Shown: positions 37,227 to 45,611 of the stretch, in pieces
Layout of the letters: every line of letters starts with the position of its first letter
Position numbering within the stretch: the first letter of the stretch is position 1
From: Oscillospiraceae bacterium
GTDB taxonomy: Bacteria; Bacillota; Clostridia; Oscillospirales; Ruminococcaceae
Reading direction: 5' to 3'
DNA: 47,053 nucleotides
Assembly: GCA_029007035.1 (NCBI GenBank)
Contig: JAQXHC010000022.1
Span: 1 to 47,053, forward strand
The notes under the pieces: generated by a model
What the model was told of the DNA's origin: nothing
What the model saw: the letters and a program-made list of their open reading frames with translations, nothing else
Database searches by the model: none
Made by a program: the position numbers and the translations under genes

Positions 37227-39587
37227 ATGAAGTGGAAGAAATTTACTGCGGCTTTGTCCGCAGCTGTTCTTGCGGCGGGTGCAGCTGTGTATCTTCCGTC
37301 TGACAGCAGCAGAAAAATGGATGTTAATGCCGAGTCCTCCGGAGGTTACAACTATGCCGAGGCTTTGCAGAAATCAATGTTTTTCTATGAGGTTCAGCAG
37401 GCAGGAGTACTGCCGGACTGGAACGAGGTTTCGTGGCGCGGCGACTCTATGGTAAACGATGTTGTTCCCGGAGGATGGTTCGACGCAGGCGATCACCTGA
37501 AATTTGCGCTGACAAACGCATATTCGGCAGCTCTCCTTGGATGGGGACTTGTTGAATACGGCGATGCTGTTGACAAAGCAGGTCTCGGCGAGCTTTACCG
37601 TAACAATTTGCAGTTCGGTCTGGACTACCTCGTAGGCTGTGATAAGGGCAATGAAATTGTCTACATGATCGGTGAGGGTGCATTCGACCACGTATGGTGG
37701 GGCAGTGCAGAGGTGTATATGAACAAATATGTCCTCAAGGGCGGAAGTGATCCGCGTCCTGCATACACTTGTCAGGACAGCTGTATCGAGGGACAGATGG
37801 CAGCTGCACTGGCGACCGGATATATGGTTTTCAAGGATTCATCTCCGAGTCTTGCAGAAACCTATCTTGAGCACGCAAGGGATTTATTCGAACGTGCTGA
37901 TGCTGAAAAATCAATCGGCGATGACACGGAGGAGCATTCTTACTATAAACCGTCGTCATTCTATGATGACCTGTTCTTTGCTGCAAACTGGCTCTACAAG
38001 GCGACAGGCGAGCAGTCTTATCTTGATAAGGCAACATCCTATATCCCTAACCTCGACAAGGAACAGCAGTCGACAGAGTACAAGTTCAGCTGGGGTCACT
38101 GCTGGGACGATACAACTCAGGGCGGATTCCTGCTTTATGCTCAGAACACGGGCGATAAGGAATGGATTGAGCAGGTAAGAAAACATCTTGAATACTGGAC
38201 AACAGGCTACAACGGCAAACAGGTAAGCTACACACCCGACGGTCTTGCATGGCTTTTCCAGTGGGGTTCGCTGAGACACGCAACAACTACGGTTTACCTT
38301 GCTCTTCTTGCTTCTGATACGATTTTCGCTGACGATGCAGCTGCTGCTGAAAAGTATAATACATGGTCAAAGAAGCAGATGGATTACTGTTTCGGCGATA
38401 ATGACCTTGGATTGAGCTATGTTCTCGGAATGGGTACAAATCCGAAATCGTTCCATCACAGAACCGCTTCCGGTATCCACGATGATCATTGGAATGAACT
38501 TGGAACTGACGGCTCAACAGCCGGCGGCGAGGAATGGCAGACCGAATATGCTCATGTTCTTTACGGTGCGCTTGAAGGAGGTCCGAATCAGGACGGCACA
38601 TTCACGGACCAGATTGCTTCCTATCAGAACACTGAGGTTGCAATTGATTATAACGCAGGCTTTACCGCTGCACTCTGTGCTATGATCGACGACTACGGCG
38701 GAACCAAGCTCGAGGACTTTCCTCCGACAGAAGAACCAAAATGGGCTGAATGGGAGATTGCGGCTGTACTCAACGGCAAGGGCAACAGTTACTCCGAAAT
38801 CAAAGCCTGGGCTATGAACCACACAGCCTGGCCTGCAAGAGTTGAAAAAAATATTTCGTTCAGATATTTCTTTGATGTTTCTGAAGTCCTTGCAGCAGGT
38901 CTTTCGATTGACGACATCAAGGTTGAGACAAAATCTCAGCAGTACGGTGAGGGCGAAGCGGGTCATGCCGTAGCAGAGGGACCGTTCAAATATGAAGGCG
39001 ACCCGACAGGAAATACCTATTATGCCGAAATTAAATTCCTCGACGGAACTGCAATTATGCCGACCGGACAGAGCGAACACCGTGATGAGGTTCAATTCAG
39101 AATCTCAATTCCCGATGCGATCGACGGCAAGCCTACAACAGGCGCATGGGACTCGTCGAATGACTGGTCATATGAAGGTATCGAGGACGCAACTGATCTG
39201 AAAAAATCTGATTCTCTGAACAGCCATATTACGATGTATGTCAATGATATTCTCGTTTGGGGAACAGAGCCGGACGGTTCGACTCCTCAGGTTACGGAGC
39301 CTACATCCAGACCACAAACAACTACCGATGATGTTCAGCCTACAACTGAACCGGACGGGGACTATCTTTGGGGCGATGCCGACGATAACGGAGAAGTCAA
39401 TGTAAATGACGTTGTTACAATTCTTTGTTATGCTGCCGATGAAAGTGCCAACAAACTGCCGTCGGATGAAGCTTACATTCAGGCGGACGTTTATAAACAC
39501 GGCGACGGAATCAACAGCAGTGATGCAGTTTCTGTTCAGAAATATAATGCCAAGTTGATTTTATCGCTCCCCGAAAGCTATTCGTAA
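37227..39587 (+). CDS. Cellulosomal GH9 endoglucanase with CBM3c-like module and dockerin
   Basis: The 786 residue protein is a GH9 cellulase, which cuts beta-1,4-glucan by inversion. After the signal region, the catalytic domain runs from about 41 to 490, with DAGDH (86-90) carrying the catalytic base Asp and E470 in the TEVAIDYNAGF block as proton donor. Residues 500-700 look like CBM3c (WAEWEIAAVLNGKG, WDSSNDWSYEG), the module that gives such enzymes processive action. A Thr/Pro linker then leads to a dockerin (712-786; DADDNGEVNVNDVV and HGDGINSSDAVSVQK) for docking on a scaffold. The start at 37227 has GAGGGG 9 bases upstream; the ORF to 37137 lacks a signal peptide there. Confidence 0.93.
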   Translation: MKWKKFTAALSAAVLAAGAAVYLPSDSSRKMDVNAESSGGYNYAEALQKSMFFYEVQQAGVLPDWNEVSWRGDSMVNDVVPGGWFDAGDHLKFALTNAYSAALLGWGLVEYGDAVDKAGLGELYRNNLQFGLDYLVGCDKGNEIVYMIGEGAFDHVWWGSAEVYMNKYVLKGGSDPRPAYTCQDSCIEGQMAAALATGYMVFKDSSPSLAETYLEHARDLFERADAEKSIGDDTEEHSYYKPSSFYDDLFFAANWLYKATGEQSYLDKATSYIPNLDKEQQSTEYKFSWGHCWDDTTQGGFLLYAQNTGDKEWIEQVRKHLEYWTTGYNGKQVSYTPDGLAWLFQWGSLRHATTTVYLALLASDTIFADDAAAAEKYNTWSKKQMDYCFGDNDLGLSYVLGMGTNPKSFHHRTASGIHDDHWNELGTDGSTAGGEEWQTEYAHVLYGALEGGPNQDGTFTDQIASYQNTEVAIDYNAGFTAALCAMIDDYGGTKLEDFPPTEEPKWAEWEIAAVLNGKGNSYSEIKAWAMNHTAWPARVEKNISFRYFFDVSEVLAAGLSIDDIKVETKSQQYGEGEAGHAVAEGPFKYEGDPTGNTYYAEIKFLDGTAIMPTGQSEHRDEVQFRISIPDAIDGKPTTGAWDSSNDWSYEGIEDATDLKKSDSLNSHITMYVNDILVWGTEPDGSTPQVTEPTSRPQTTTDDVQPTTEPDGDYLWGDADDNGEVNVNDVVTILCYAADESANKLPSDEAYIQADVYKHGDGINSSDAVSVQKYNAKLILSLPESYS

Positions 39588-39615
39588 GTTGCTTTAATAA
39601 ATTCATAAAATTTTC

Positions 39616-39648
39616 AAAAGAGGGTTTTGCACCCTCTTTTGTTTTTTT
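39616..39648 (+). terminator. Terminator of the GH9-CBM3c gene
   Basis: A 9 bp stem AAAAGAGGG/CCCTCTTTT (39616-39624 with 39632-39640) is followed by a G and seven T residues. Confidence 0.92.
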
Positions 39649-39718
39649 AACGAATTGGTCGAAGTGAACAAAAATCGGACTGCCACTTTAGGAAAATGCA
39701 CGAATTTCCAAAAAGCTA

Positions 39719-39747
39719 TTTACTTTTCTCAGTAGATATAATATAAT
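39719..39747 (+). promoter_or_regulatory. Promoter of the CBM-Ig-GH9 gene
   Basis: TTTACT (39719-39724), 17 bp and TATAAT (39742-39747) form a promoter about 139 bases before the gene. The leader of about 130 bases also carries a minus strand reading-frame remnant with a CxCxxCG motif. Confidence 0.7.
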
Positions 39748-39885
39748 ATTGTATGAGAAGTGAATTATGTGCCTGCTGATTTTCAGCCGTTCACTGCTCG
39801 TGTTCATCGACGATATAACCGCAGTGTTTGCACTGGCATTGCGTTATAATTAAAAATATTTAAATTTTCAGGGAGGGTATTTTAA

Positions 39886-42846
39886 ATGCACAAGAAAATT
39901 TCAAAAGCAGTTACCGGCAGCGTTCTTGCTGCTTCGATGCTTGCTTCTGCAACGGCTGCGTTCATGCCCATGAGCGCTTCTGCCGGTTTAATGGTAGGTC
40001 AGTCGACGTTCGACGAAGGCGTTGGACTTCCTTGGCATACCTGCGAAACCAATCCTGCTAAGCAGACATTCACAATCAGCGGCGGAAGCTATAATGTTAA
40101 GGTCGTTACAGGTAAAGGAAGCGAGGGAAGATGGGATCTTCAGCTTCGTCACAGAGGACTTAAGCTCAAGTCCGGACATTCATATAAGGTAAGCGGCGAG
40201 GTTACATCCGATACAGCCGGTTATATCTATTCAAAAATCGGTAACTACGCAGGTGATGTTGAGATTTGGCATGACCTTGGCGCAGGCGAGTGGCAGCCGG
40301 TAAAGCTTCAGGCAGGCCAGACTCTCAAGTTCAGCAGCACATTTACATCAAATCAGGATCTGGATGTTGCTGAGTGGGCATTCCACTATGCTGATAATCA
40401 GGGCGCACACGGAAACAACGACACAGGTATGCCCGATGGCGCAACACTCAAATTTGATAACCTCGTACTTGAATGTACAACTTGCGGAGATGCATCCGGA
40501 GAAGGTTGTAACTGGGATACTACAAATGAATATGGTGTAATCACACCTCATTCTAATGTTCGTCTTAATCAGGTTGGTTACTTCACAAAACTTTCCAAGA
40601 AAGCTACATATGTAACTGAGGCAACATCACCTCTTGATTTCGAGATTCGTGATTCAAGCGGCAAAACTGTTTATACCGGAAAAACTCAGCCCGGTTCAGG
40701 CAGAGATGAGGATTCCGGCGATGATTATCATATCATCGACTTCACCGACTTCAAAACAGAGGGTTCGGGATATACAATCTTTGTAAAGGATACTACAGGT
40801 CTTAAGGATTCTGATAACTACAAGACTCCTATTACAAGCTATACAACAACTCTCAGCGGTGATAAACTCCAGTATACCAACAAGACAACCGGAGATACAT
40901 ATACCGTAAACGAAAGTCCATCTTTCAGCATCAACAACAATATATACGATGGCATGCTCAGAGATGCACTTAACTATTATTATCAGAACCGTTCCGGAAT
41001 GAAGATTGAGAGCCAGTATATCACATCAGGTGACGCTGCTACTCTTGCTCATCCAGCAGGTCATACAAAGGATACTGCTTATGTTCAGTCTGAGTGGGTA
41101 AGATCATATGGTGCTGACTTTGACGGAGATAAGAGCTACTCAATCGACGGTACAGGCGGTTGGTACGATGCCGGTGACCACGGTAAATACGTTGTAAACG
41201 GCGGTGTATCCGTATGGACACTTCAGAATGAGTATGAGTGGGCCAAGAAACAGGGAACAGCTTCAAAGTTTGATGATGGCAAAACAATGGCTATTCCTGA
41301 GAACTCAAATAAATATCCGGATATCCTTGATGAGTCAAGATATGAGCTTGAGTGGATGTTCAAGATGATGGTTCAGTCTAACGATCCTTACTGGGGCAAG
41401 TATGAGGGAATGGTTTACCATAAGCTCCACGACCATAAGTGGACAGGACTTGCTGCAAAGTGCTGGAACTACGTGGATGAGTGGGGAACAACACGTATTG
41501 TTAAGCCACCGACGTATGCTGCTACACTGAACATGGCTGCTTGTGCTGCACAGGCTGCACGTCTCTGGAAGGGCATTGACGATGACTTTGCTGCTGAGTG
41601 TCTTGCAAATGCTAAGAAGGGTTATGCGGCAGCAAGTGCTTCATATGAGGATTATAAGTCTTCAACAAAGGATAATCCGAATAATCAGCCTCTTTATGGT
41701 CCGCTCGACCAGGCTATCGGCGGCGGTGCTTACGGCGATAACTACGTTCTCGATGACTTCTACTGGGCAGCTTGTGAGCTTTACGCTACAACCGGTGACT
41801 CTACATATTACAATGATCTCAAGAGTTATTCAAACGCAAATGACTCAACCGGAATGGATAAGGCATTCAGCGTAACAAACAATCTCGGCGGCGGTGAGAA
41901 CAACGGTTCGTTCAGTTCATTCAACTGGGGCTGTACTTCCGGACTTGGTACCCTTTCACTTTACCTCAATCAGGATAATCTCTCTGCATCCGAAATTTCT
42001 GCTATTGAAGATTCAATCGTAAAGGTTGCCGATTCTTATATCGATCAGGAAAATTCCGGTGCTATGGGTATTCCTTATAAGGGCGCATCATTTGAAGATC
42101 CGGTCAACATCGGTCCTGGAATCACAGTAACAGGTTATGAATGGGGTTCAAACTCATTTGTTATCAATAACGCAATTATCATGGCATATGCTTATGATAT
42201 CAAGGGCACATATGAGTACATCAGCGGTGCTTCAACTGCACTTGACTACATTCTCGGACGTAACGGTAATGGCTTCTCATATGTTTCGGGCTATGGCGAT
42301 TATACACTGACATATCCTCACCACAGATTCTGGTGTAACGGTGTTGACCCTGAATTCCCGCTCTGTCCTGCAGGCGTAATGTCCGGCGGACCTGGTGCAG
42401 GTATGCAGGATCCGTATGTTGGCGGTCTTGGCTATCAGAGAGGCAAAATGGCTTCACAGAAGTGCTATGTAGATAACGCAGAGGCTTGGTCTGTAAACGA
42501 AGTTACAATCAACTGGAACGCTCCGTTCGCATGGGTTGTTTCATTCCTCGAGGACGAAGCTCCCGATGCACCTGAACAGGGTCAGAATCCTTCAACTCAG
42601 CCTACAACAGGTTCTGAAAAGGACCTTCTTTGGGGCGATGCAGATGATAACGGCGAAGTTAATATCAACGATGTAGTTGTAATCATGGCTTATGCAAATG
42701 ACGAGTCAAATGATTTTGTCAATGCTAAGGCTAAGAAGCAGGCAGACGTATTCAATAACGGCGACGGCGTTAACGCAAGTGACGCAGTATCCGTTCAGAA
42801 GTACCTTGCTAAGATTCTTTCTGAGCTTCCCGAGTCATTCATGTAA
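39886..42846 (+). CDS. Cellulosomal GH9 cellulase with CBM4-like and Ig-like domains and dockerin
   Basis: The 986 residue protein has a signal peptide (cleavage near ASA, residue 33), an N-terminal carbohydrate-binding beta domain (about 35-200, CBM4/9-like), an Ig-like domain (about 224-345, SNVRLNQVGYFTKLSKKATYV, as in CelD/CbhA) and a GH9 domain (about 350-895). DAGDH (428-432) and E872 in VNEVTINWNAPFAW are catalytic. The C-terminal dockerin (from W916) is almost the same as that of the minus strand dockerin protein. This layout matches CbhA/CelK-type enzymes, which release cellobiose from chain ends. GGGAGGG is upstream. Both GH9 genes sit together but differ in domain order and in dockerin sequence. 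Confidence 0.93.
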   Translation: MHKKISKAVTGSVLAASMLASATAAFMPMSASAGLMVGQSTFDEGVGLPWHTCETNPAKQTFTISGGSYNVKVVTGKGSEGRWDLQLRHRGLKLKSGHSYKVSGEVTSDTAGYIYSKIGNYAGDVEIWHDLGAGEWQPVKLQAGQTLKFSSTFTSNQDLDVAEWAFHYADNQGAHGNNDTGMPDGATLKFDNLVLECTTCGDASGEGCNWDTTNEYGVITPHSNVRLNQVGYFTKLSKKATYVTEATSPLDFEIRDSSGKTVYTGKTQPGSGRDEDSGDDYHIIDFTDFKTEGSGYTIFVKDTTGLKDSDNYKTPITSYTTTLSGDKLQYTNKTTGDTYTVNESPSFSINNNIYDGMLRDALNYYYQNRSGMKIESQYITSGDAATLAHPAGHTKDTAYVQSEWVRSYGADFDGDKSYSIDGTGGWYDAGDHGKYVVNGGVSVWTLQNEYEWAKKQGTASKFDDGKTMAIPENSNKYPDILDESRYELEWMFKMMVQSNDPYWGKYEGMVYHKLHDHKWTGLAAKCWNYVDEWGTTRIVKPPTYAATLNMAACAAQAARLWKGIDDDFAAECLANAKKGYAAASASYEDYKSSTKDNPNNQPLYGPLDQAIGGGAYGDNYVLDDFYWAACELYATTGDSTYYNDLKSYSNANDSTGMDKAFSVTNNLGGGENNGSFSSFNWGCTSGLGTLSLYLNQDNLSASEISAIEDSIVKVADSYIDQENSGAMGIPYKGASFEDPVNIGPGITVTGYEWGSNSFVINNAIIMAYAYDIKGTYEYISGASTALDYILGRNGNGFSYVSGYGDYTLTYPHHRFWCNGVDPEFPLCPAGVMSGGPGAGMQDPYVGGLGYQRGKMASQKCYVDNAEAWSVNEVTINWNAPFAWVVSFLEDEAPDAPEQGQNPSTQPTTGSEKDLLWGDADDNGEVNINDVVVIMAYANDESNDFVNAKAKKQADVFNNGDGVNASDAVSVQKYLAKILSELPESFM

Positions 42847-42863
42847 TAACTGAATTTACATTT

Positions 42864-42895
42864 AAAACCGCACGGTCAGTTCCGTGCGGTTTTTA
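42864..42895 (+). terminator. Terminator of the CBM-Ig-GH9 gene
   Basis: An 11 bp stem AAACCGCACGG/CCGTGCGGTTT (42865-42875 with 42882-42892) is followed by T residues. Confidence 0.92.
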
Positions 42896-42917
42896 TTTTG
42901 CAAACATATCATATGTC

Positions 42918-42953
42918 AAAAAACACCGGACAGGATTGATTTCCTGTCCGGTG
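42918..42953 (-). terminator. Terminator of the HTH-cupin-synthetase gene
   Basis: On the minus strand a perfect 11 bp stem CACCGGACAGG/CCTGTCCGGTG (42924-42934 with 42943-42953) is followed by TTTTTTGA. It faces the terminator of the preceding plus strand gene. Confidence 0.92.
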
Positions 42954-42971
42954 ATCTGTTTGATATAATTC

Positions 42972-45272
42972 TTAGCCTTTAAGCTCTACACGGCGAATCT
43001 TACCGCTGATTGTTTTGGGAAGTTCATCACGGAATTCAACAATTCTCGGGTATTTGTAAGGAGCGGTATGTTTTTTAACATAATTCTGAATCTCCTTTTT
43101 GAGCTCTTCAGTGCCGACAGTACCCTTTGTAAGAACGATTGAAGCCTTAACGACCTGTCCTCTGACCGGGTCGGGAGCTGCGCTTACACCGCACTCAAGG
43201 ACGTATGGAAGCTCCATGATAACGCTTTCAATTTCAAACGGTCCGATTCTGTAGCCTGAGGACTTGATAAGGTCGTCTACACGTCCGACATACCAGAAGT
43301 ATCCGTCCTCATCTCTCCATGCAGTGTCACCTGTGTGGTAAACATTGTCGTGCCATGAATCCTTGGTTTTTTCTTCATCCTTGTAGTAGCCGCAGAAAAG
43401 TCCGCAGGGAGTATTCTTATCTGTTCTGATTACGATTTCGCCTGTCTCGCCCGTTTTAGCACTTGTGCCGTCGGGAAGAATAATGTCTATGTCGTAGAGA
43501 ATGCTCGGTTTACCCATTGAACCCGGCTTTGGAGTCATGCCGACGAAATTTCCGACTGCGAGGGTTGTTTCAGTCTGACCGAATCCCTCCATGAGCTTAA
43601 CACCTGTAGCTTTGAGGAACTGGTTGTAAACCTCGGGGTTCAGTGCCTCGCCTGCAACAGTAGCGTATTTGATTGAGCTGAGGTCAAATTTAGACAAATC
43701 TTCCTTGATAAAGAATCTGAACATAGTCGGCGGAGCACAGAATGTGGTAATATTGTATTTCTTGAACATGGGGAGTATCTTGTTTGCATCAAAACGATCA
43801 AAGTCATAAACGAAAACGCAGGTTTCGCTGAGCCACTGACCATAGAGCTTGCCCCAAAGAGCCTTGCCCCAGCCTGTATCGGAAATTGTGAAATGAACGC
43901 CGTTGGGGTCAACATTATGCCAGTAGCGGGCAGTAATGAAATGACCGAGGGCATATTTATGGCTGTGCATAGCAATTTTCGGATAACCTGTGGTGCCTGA
44001 TGTGAAGTACATGAGCATCGGTTCAGAGCCGTAGGAGCCGTCTTCACGTTTAGCCGGCTTTTCGAAAACGTCGCTGAATGTCTCAATTTTCTCATCGAAA
44101 GAGTCCCAGCCGTCGCGCTGACCGTGGGCAATCATTTTAATGATGTCCATGCCGCACTCCTCGATGGCAAGGTCAACCTGATGAGCAACATCACCGTCAC
44201 CGGTGCAGACGATAGCCTTAACGTCAGCAGCCTTAAAGCGATAAGTGAAGTCGTGCTGAACAAGCTGATTGGTGGCGGGGATTACGACCGCACCGAGCTT
44301 GTGGAGTGCGATAATTGAAAACCAGAACTGATAGTGACGCTTCAGAACGAGCATGACCTTATCGCCTTTTTTGATTCCGAGGGAGCGGAAATAATTCGCT
44401 GTCATGTTTGAGTATTTCTTTATATCAGCAAAGGTGAAACGCTTTTCCTCAAGGTCGTCTGAGACGTAAATCAATGCCGTTTTATCGGGAGATTTCGCGG
44501 CAAGTCCATCTACGATGTCAAATCCGAAGTTGAAGTCCTCCTCATTGAAAAAATCGATAGATGTCATCTGCCCCATTTCATTTGTTGAAACCTTGACAAA
44601 TTTATCGGAAATAGGGTTTTCGATATTTGCAAGGTCAAAATTTGTAACAGCAGGTGATTCAACAGTCTTTGTATGAATTTTGGAGCGCTTGTCCGTACCG
44701 AGAACCATGGCGTAAATTACGCATTCCTCGCCGTCGCCCGCCCAAACGTCGTGCTCCTCGGAGCTGTCGTAGTAGATTGAGTCGCCCTCGTGGAGAACGT
44801 CCTCATTGTCGCCGATTTTAACCTTCAGCGTACCCTTTATGACAATGTCGAATTCCTGACCGCTGTGTGTGCTCGGGTGTGGTTTACGGGTGCTTTCGTC
44901 AACATAGGGAATCGTTACGAGGAACGGCTCACCGATCTTGTTTTTGAAATTCGGGGCAAGGCGCTGATATACAAGTCCCTTGCGCCGTGCAATCGGAAGA
45001 CCTTCGCCCTTTCGGATTAGGTCATAGCTGTCGATTTTAGGGCTTTCACCCTCCATAATGTCGGTGATTTCGACCCCCATTGCATTGGCAAGCTTGTAAA
45101 TAAAGGTAAAGCTGAAATCCTTTGAGCCGCTTTCATAGGCGAGGTATTCTTCAGTTGAAACATCTGTTTTTGCAGCAGCTTCTTCGGGAGTAAGACCTAC
45201 AGATTCACGCAGGGCTCTAATTCGCTGAGCGACCTCCTTTATTTTTAATTCGGGATTGATGATTGAACTCAT
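42972..45272 (-). CDS. HTH-cupin-acyl-CoA synthetase fusion
   Basis: The 766 residue protein joins three parts: an XRE-type helix-turn-helix (about 11-73), a cupin beta-barrel (about 115-192, with H136, E140 and H174 as possible metal ligands), and a full AMP-forming acyl-CoA synthetase (about 245-766) with the P-loop YFTSGTTGYPK (422-432), the GFGQTE block and catalytic K758 in TISGKIRRVEL. The synthetase half resembles medium-chain or acetyl-CoA ligase families and would form acyl-CoA from a carboxylic acid, ATP and CoA. A separate HTH-cupin regulator is a common family; here it is fused to the enzyme. It may sense the acid it activates. It has its own promoter and terminator. AAGGAG lies 10 bases before the ATG. 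Confidence 0.92.
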   Translation of the reverse strand: MSSIINPELKIKEVAQRIRALRESVGLTPEEAAAKTDVSTEEYLAYESGSKDFSFTFIYKLANAMGVEITDIMEGESPKIDSYDLIRKGEGLPIARRKGLVYQRLAPNFKNKIGEPFLVTIPYVDESTRKPHPSTHSGQEFDIVIKGTLKVKIGDNEDVLHEGDSIYYDSSEEHDVWAGDGEECVIYAMVLGTDKRSKIHTKTVESPAVTNFDLANIENPISDKFVKVSTNEMGQMTSIDFFNEEDFNFGFDIVDGLAAKSPDKTALIYVSDDLEEKRFTFADIKKYSNMTANYFRSLGIKKGDKVMLVLKRHYQFWFSIIALHKLGAVVIPATNQLVQHDFTYRFKAADVKAIVCTGDGDVAHQVDLAIEECGMDIIKMIAHGQRDGWDSFDEKIETFSDVFEKPAKREDGSYGSEPMLMYFTSGTTGYPKIAMHSHKYALGHFITARYWHNVDPNGVHFTISDTGWGKALWGKLYGQWLSETCVFVYDFDRFDANKILPMFKKYNITTFCAPPTMFRFFIKEDLSKFDLSSIKYATVAGEALNPEVYNQFLKATGVKLMEGFGQTETTLAVGNFVGMTPKPGSMGKPSILYDIDIILPDGTSAKTGETGEIVIRTDKNTPCGLFCGYYKDEEKTKDSWHDNVYHTGDTAWRDEDGYFWYVGRVDDLIKSSGYRIGPFEIESVIMELPYVLECGVSAAPDPVRGQVVKASIVLTKGTVGTEELKKEIQNYVKKHTAPYKYPRIVEFRDELPKTISGKIRRVELKG

Positions 45273-45353
45273 AGTAAGCCTTCTCCTTTCTTGAAAATTA
45301 CAGGACTTTAAAATTCAGGCAGATATGTGCCGTCCTGAGCTTACACGAATATT

Positions 45354-45382
45354 ATTATACCATTTTTCATCTGTAAAGTCAA
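45354..45382 (-). promoter_or_regulatory. Promoter of the HTH-cupin-synthetase gene
   Basis: On the minus strand TTGACT (45382-45377), 17 bp and TATAAT (45359-45354) lie 82 bases before the start codon. Confidence 0.8.
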
Positions 45383-45545
45383 TATATGCCATGCTATTTC
45401 AGCAATTTTTCTTCTGTAACTTTATATTCAGTGAATATAATCGGAGAGTAAAAAAATTCATTTTCGCTATAAAAACATCAGATTAAAAAAGCCGGCTGTT
45501 GATATATATACAATTGGAATCATGTATGTTTTTCAGAAAATCCTA

Positions 45546-45574
45546 TTGACAAATTTTTGCGGGTATATTACAAT
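45546..45574 (+). promoter_or_regulatory. Promoter of the GH-A-like gene
   Basis: TTGACA (45546-45551), 17 bp and TACAAT (45569-45574) lie 37 bases before the gene. Confidence 0.7.
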
Positions 45575-45611
45575 AATAGTATAAAATATGCAAAGTGAAA
45601 GGAATTAATTT

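Larger units (their letters stand above)
45273..45611. other. Gene-free stretch between divergent genes
   Basis: It holds the promoters of both flanking genes (45354-45382 on the minus strand, 45546-45574 on the plus strand) and otherwise AT-rich sequence, with no RNA gene or terminator that I can see. Confidence 0.7.
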
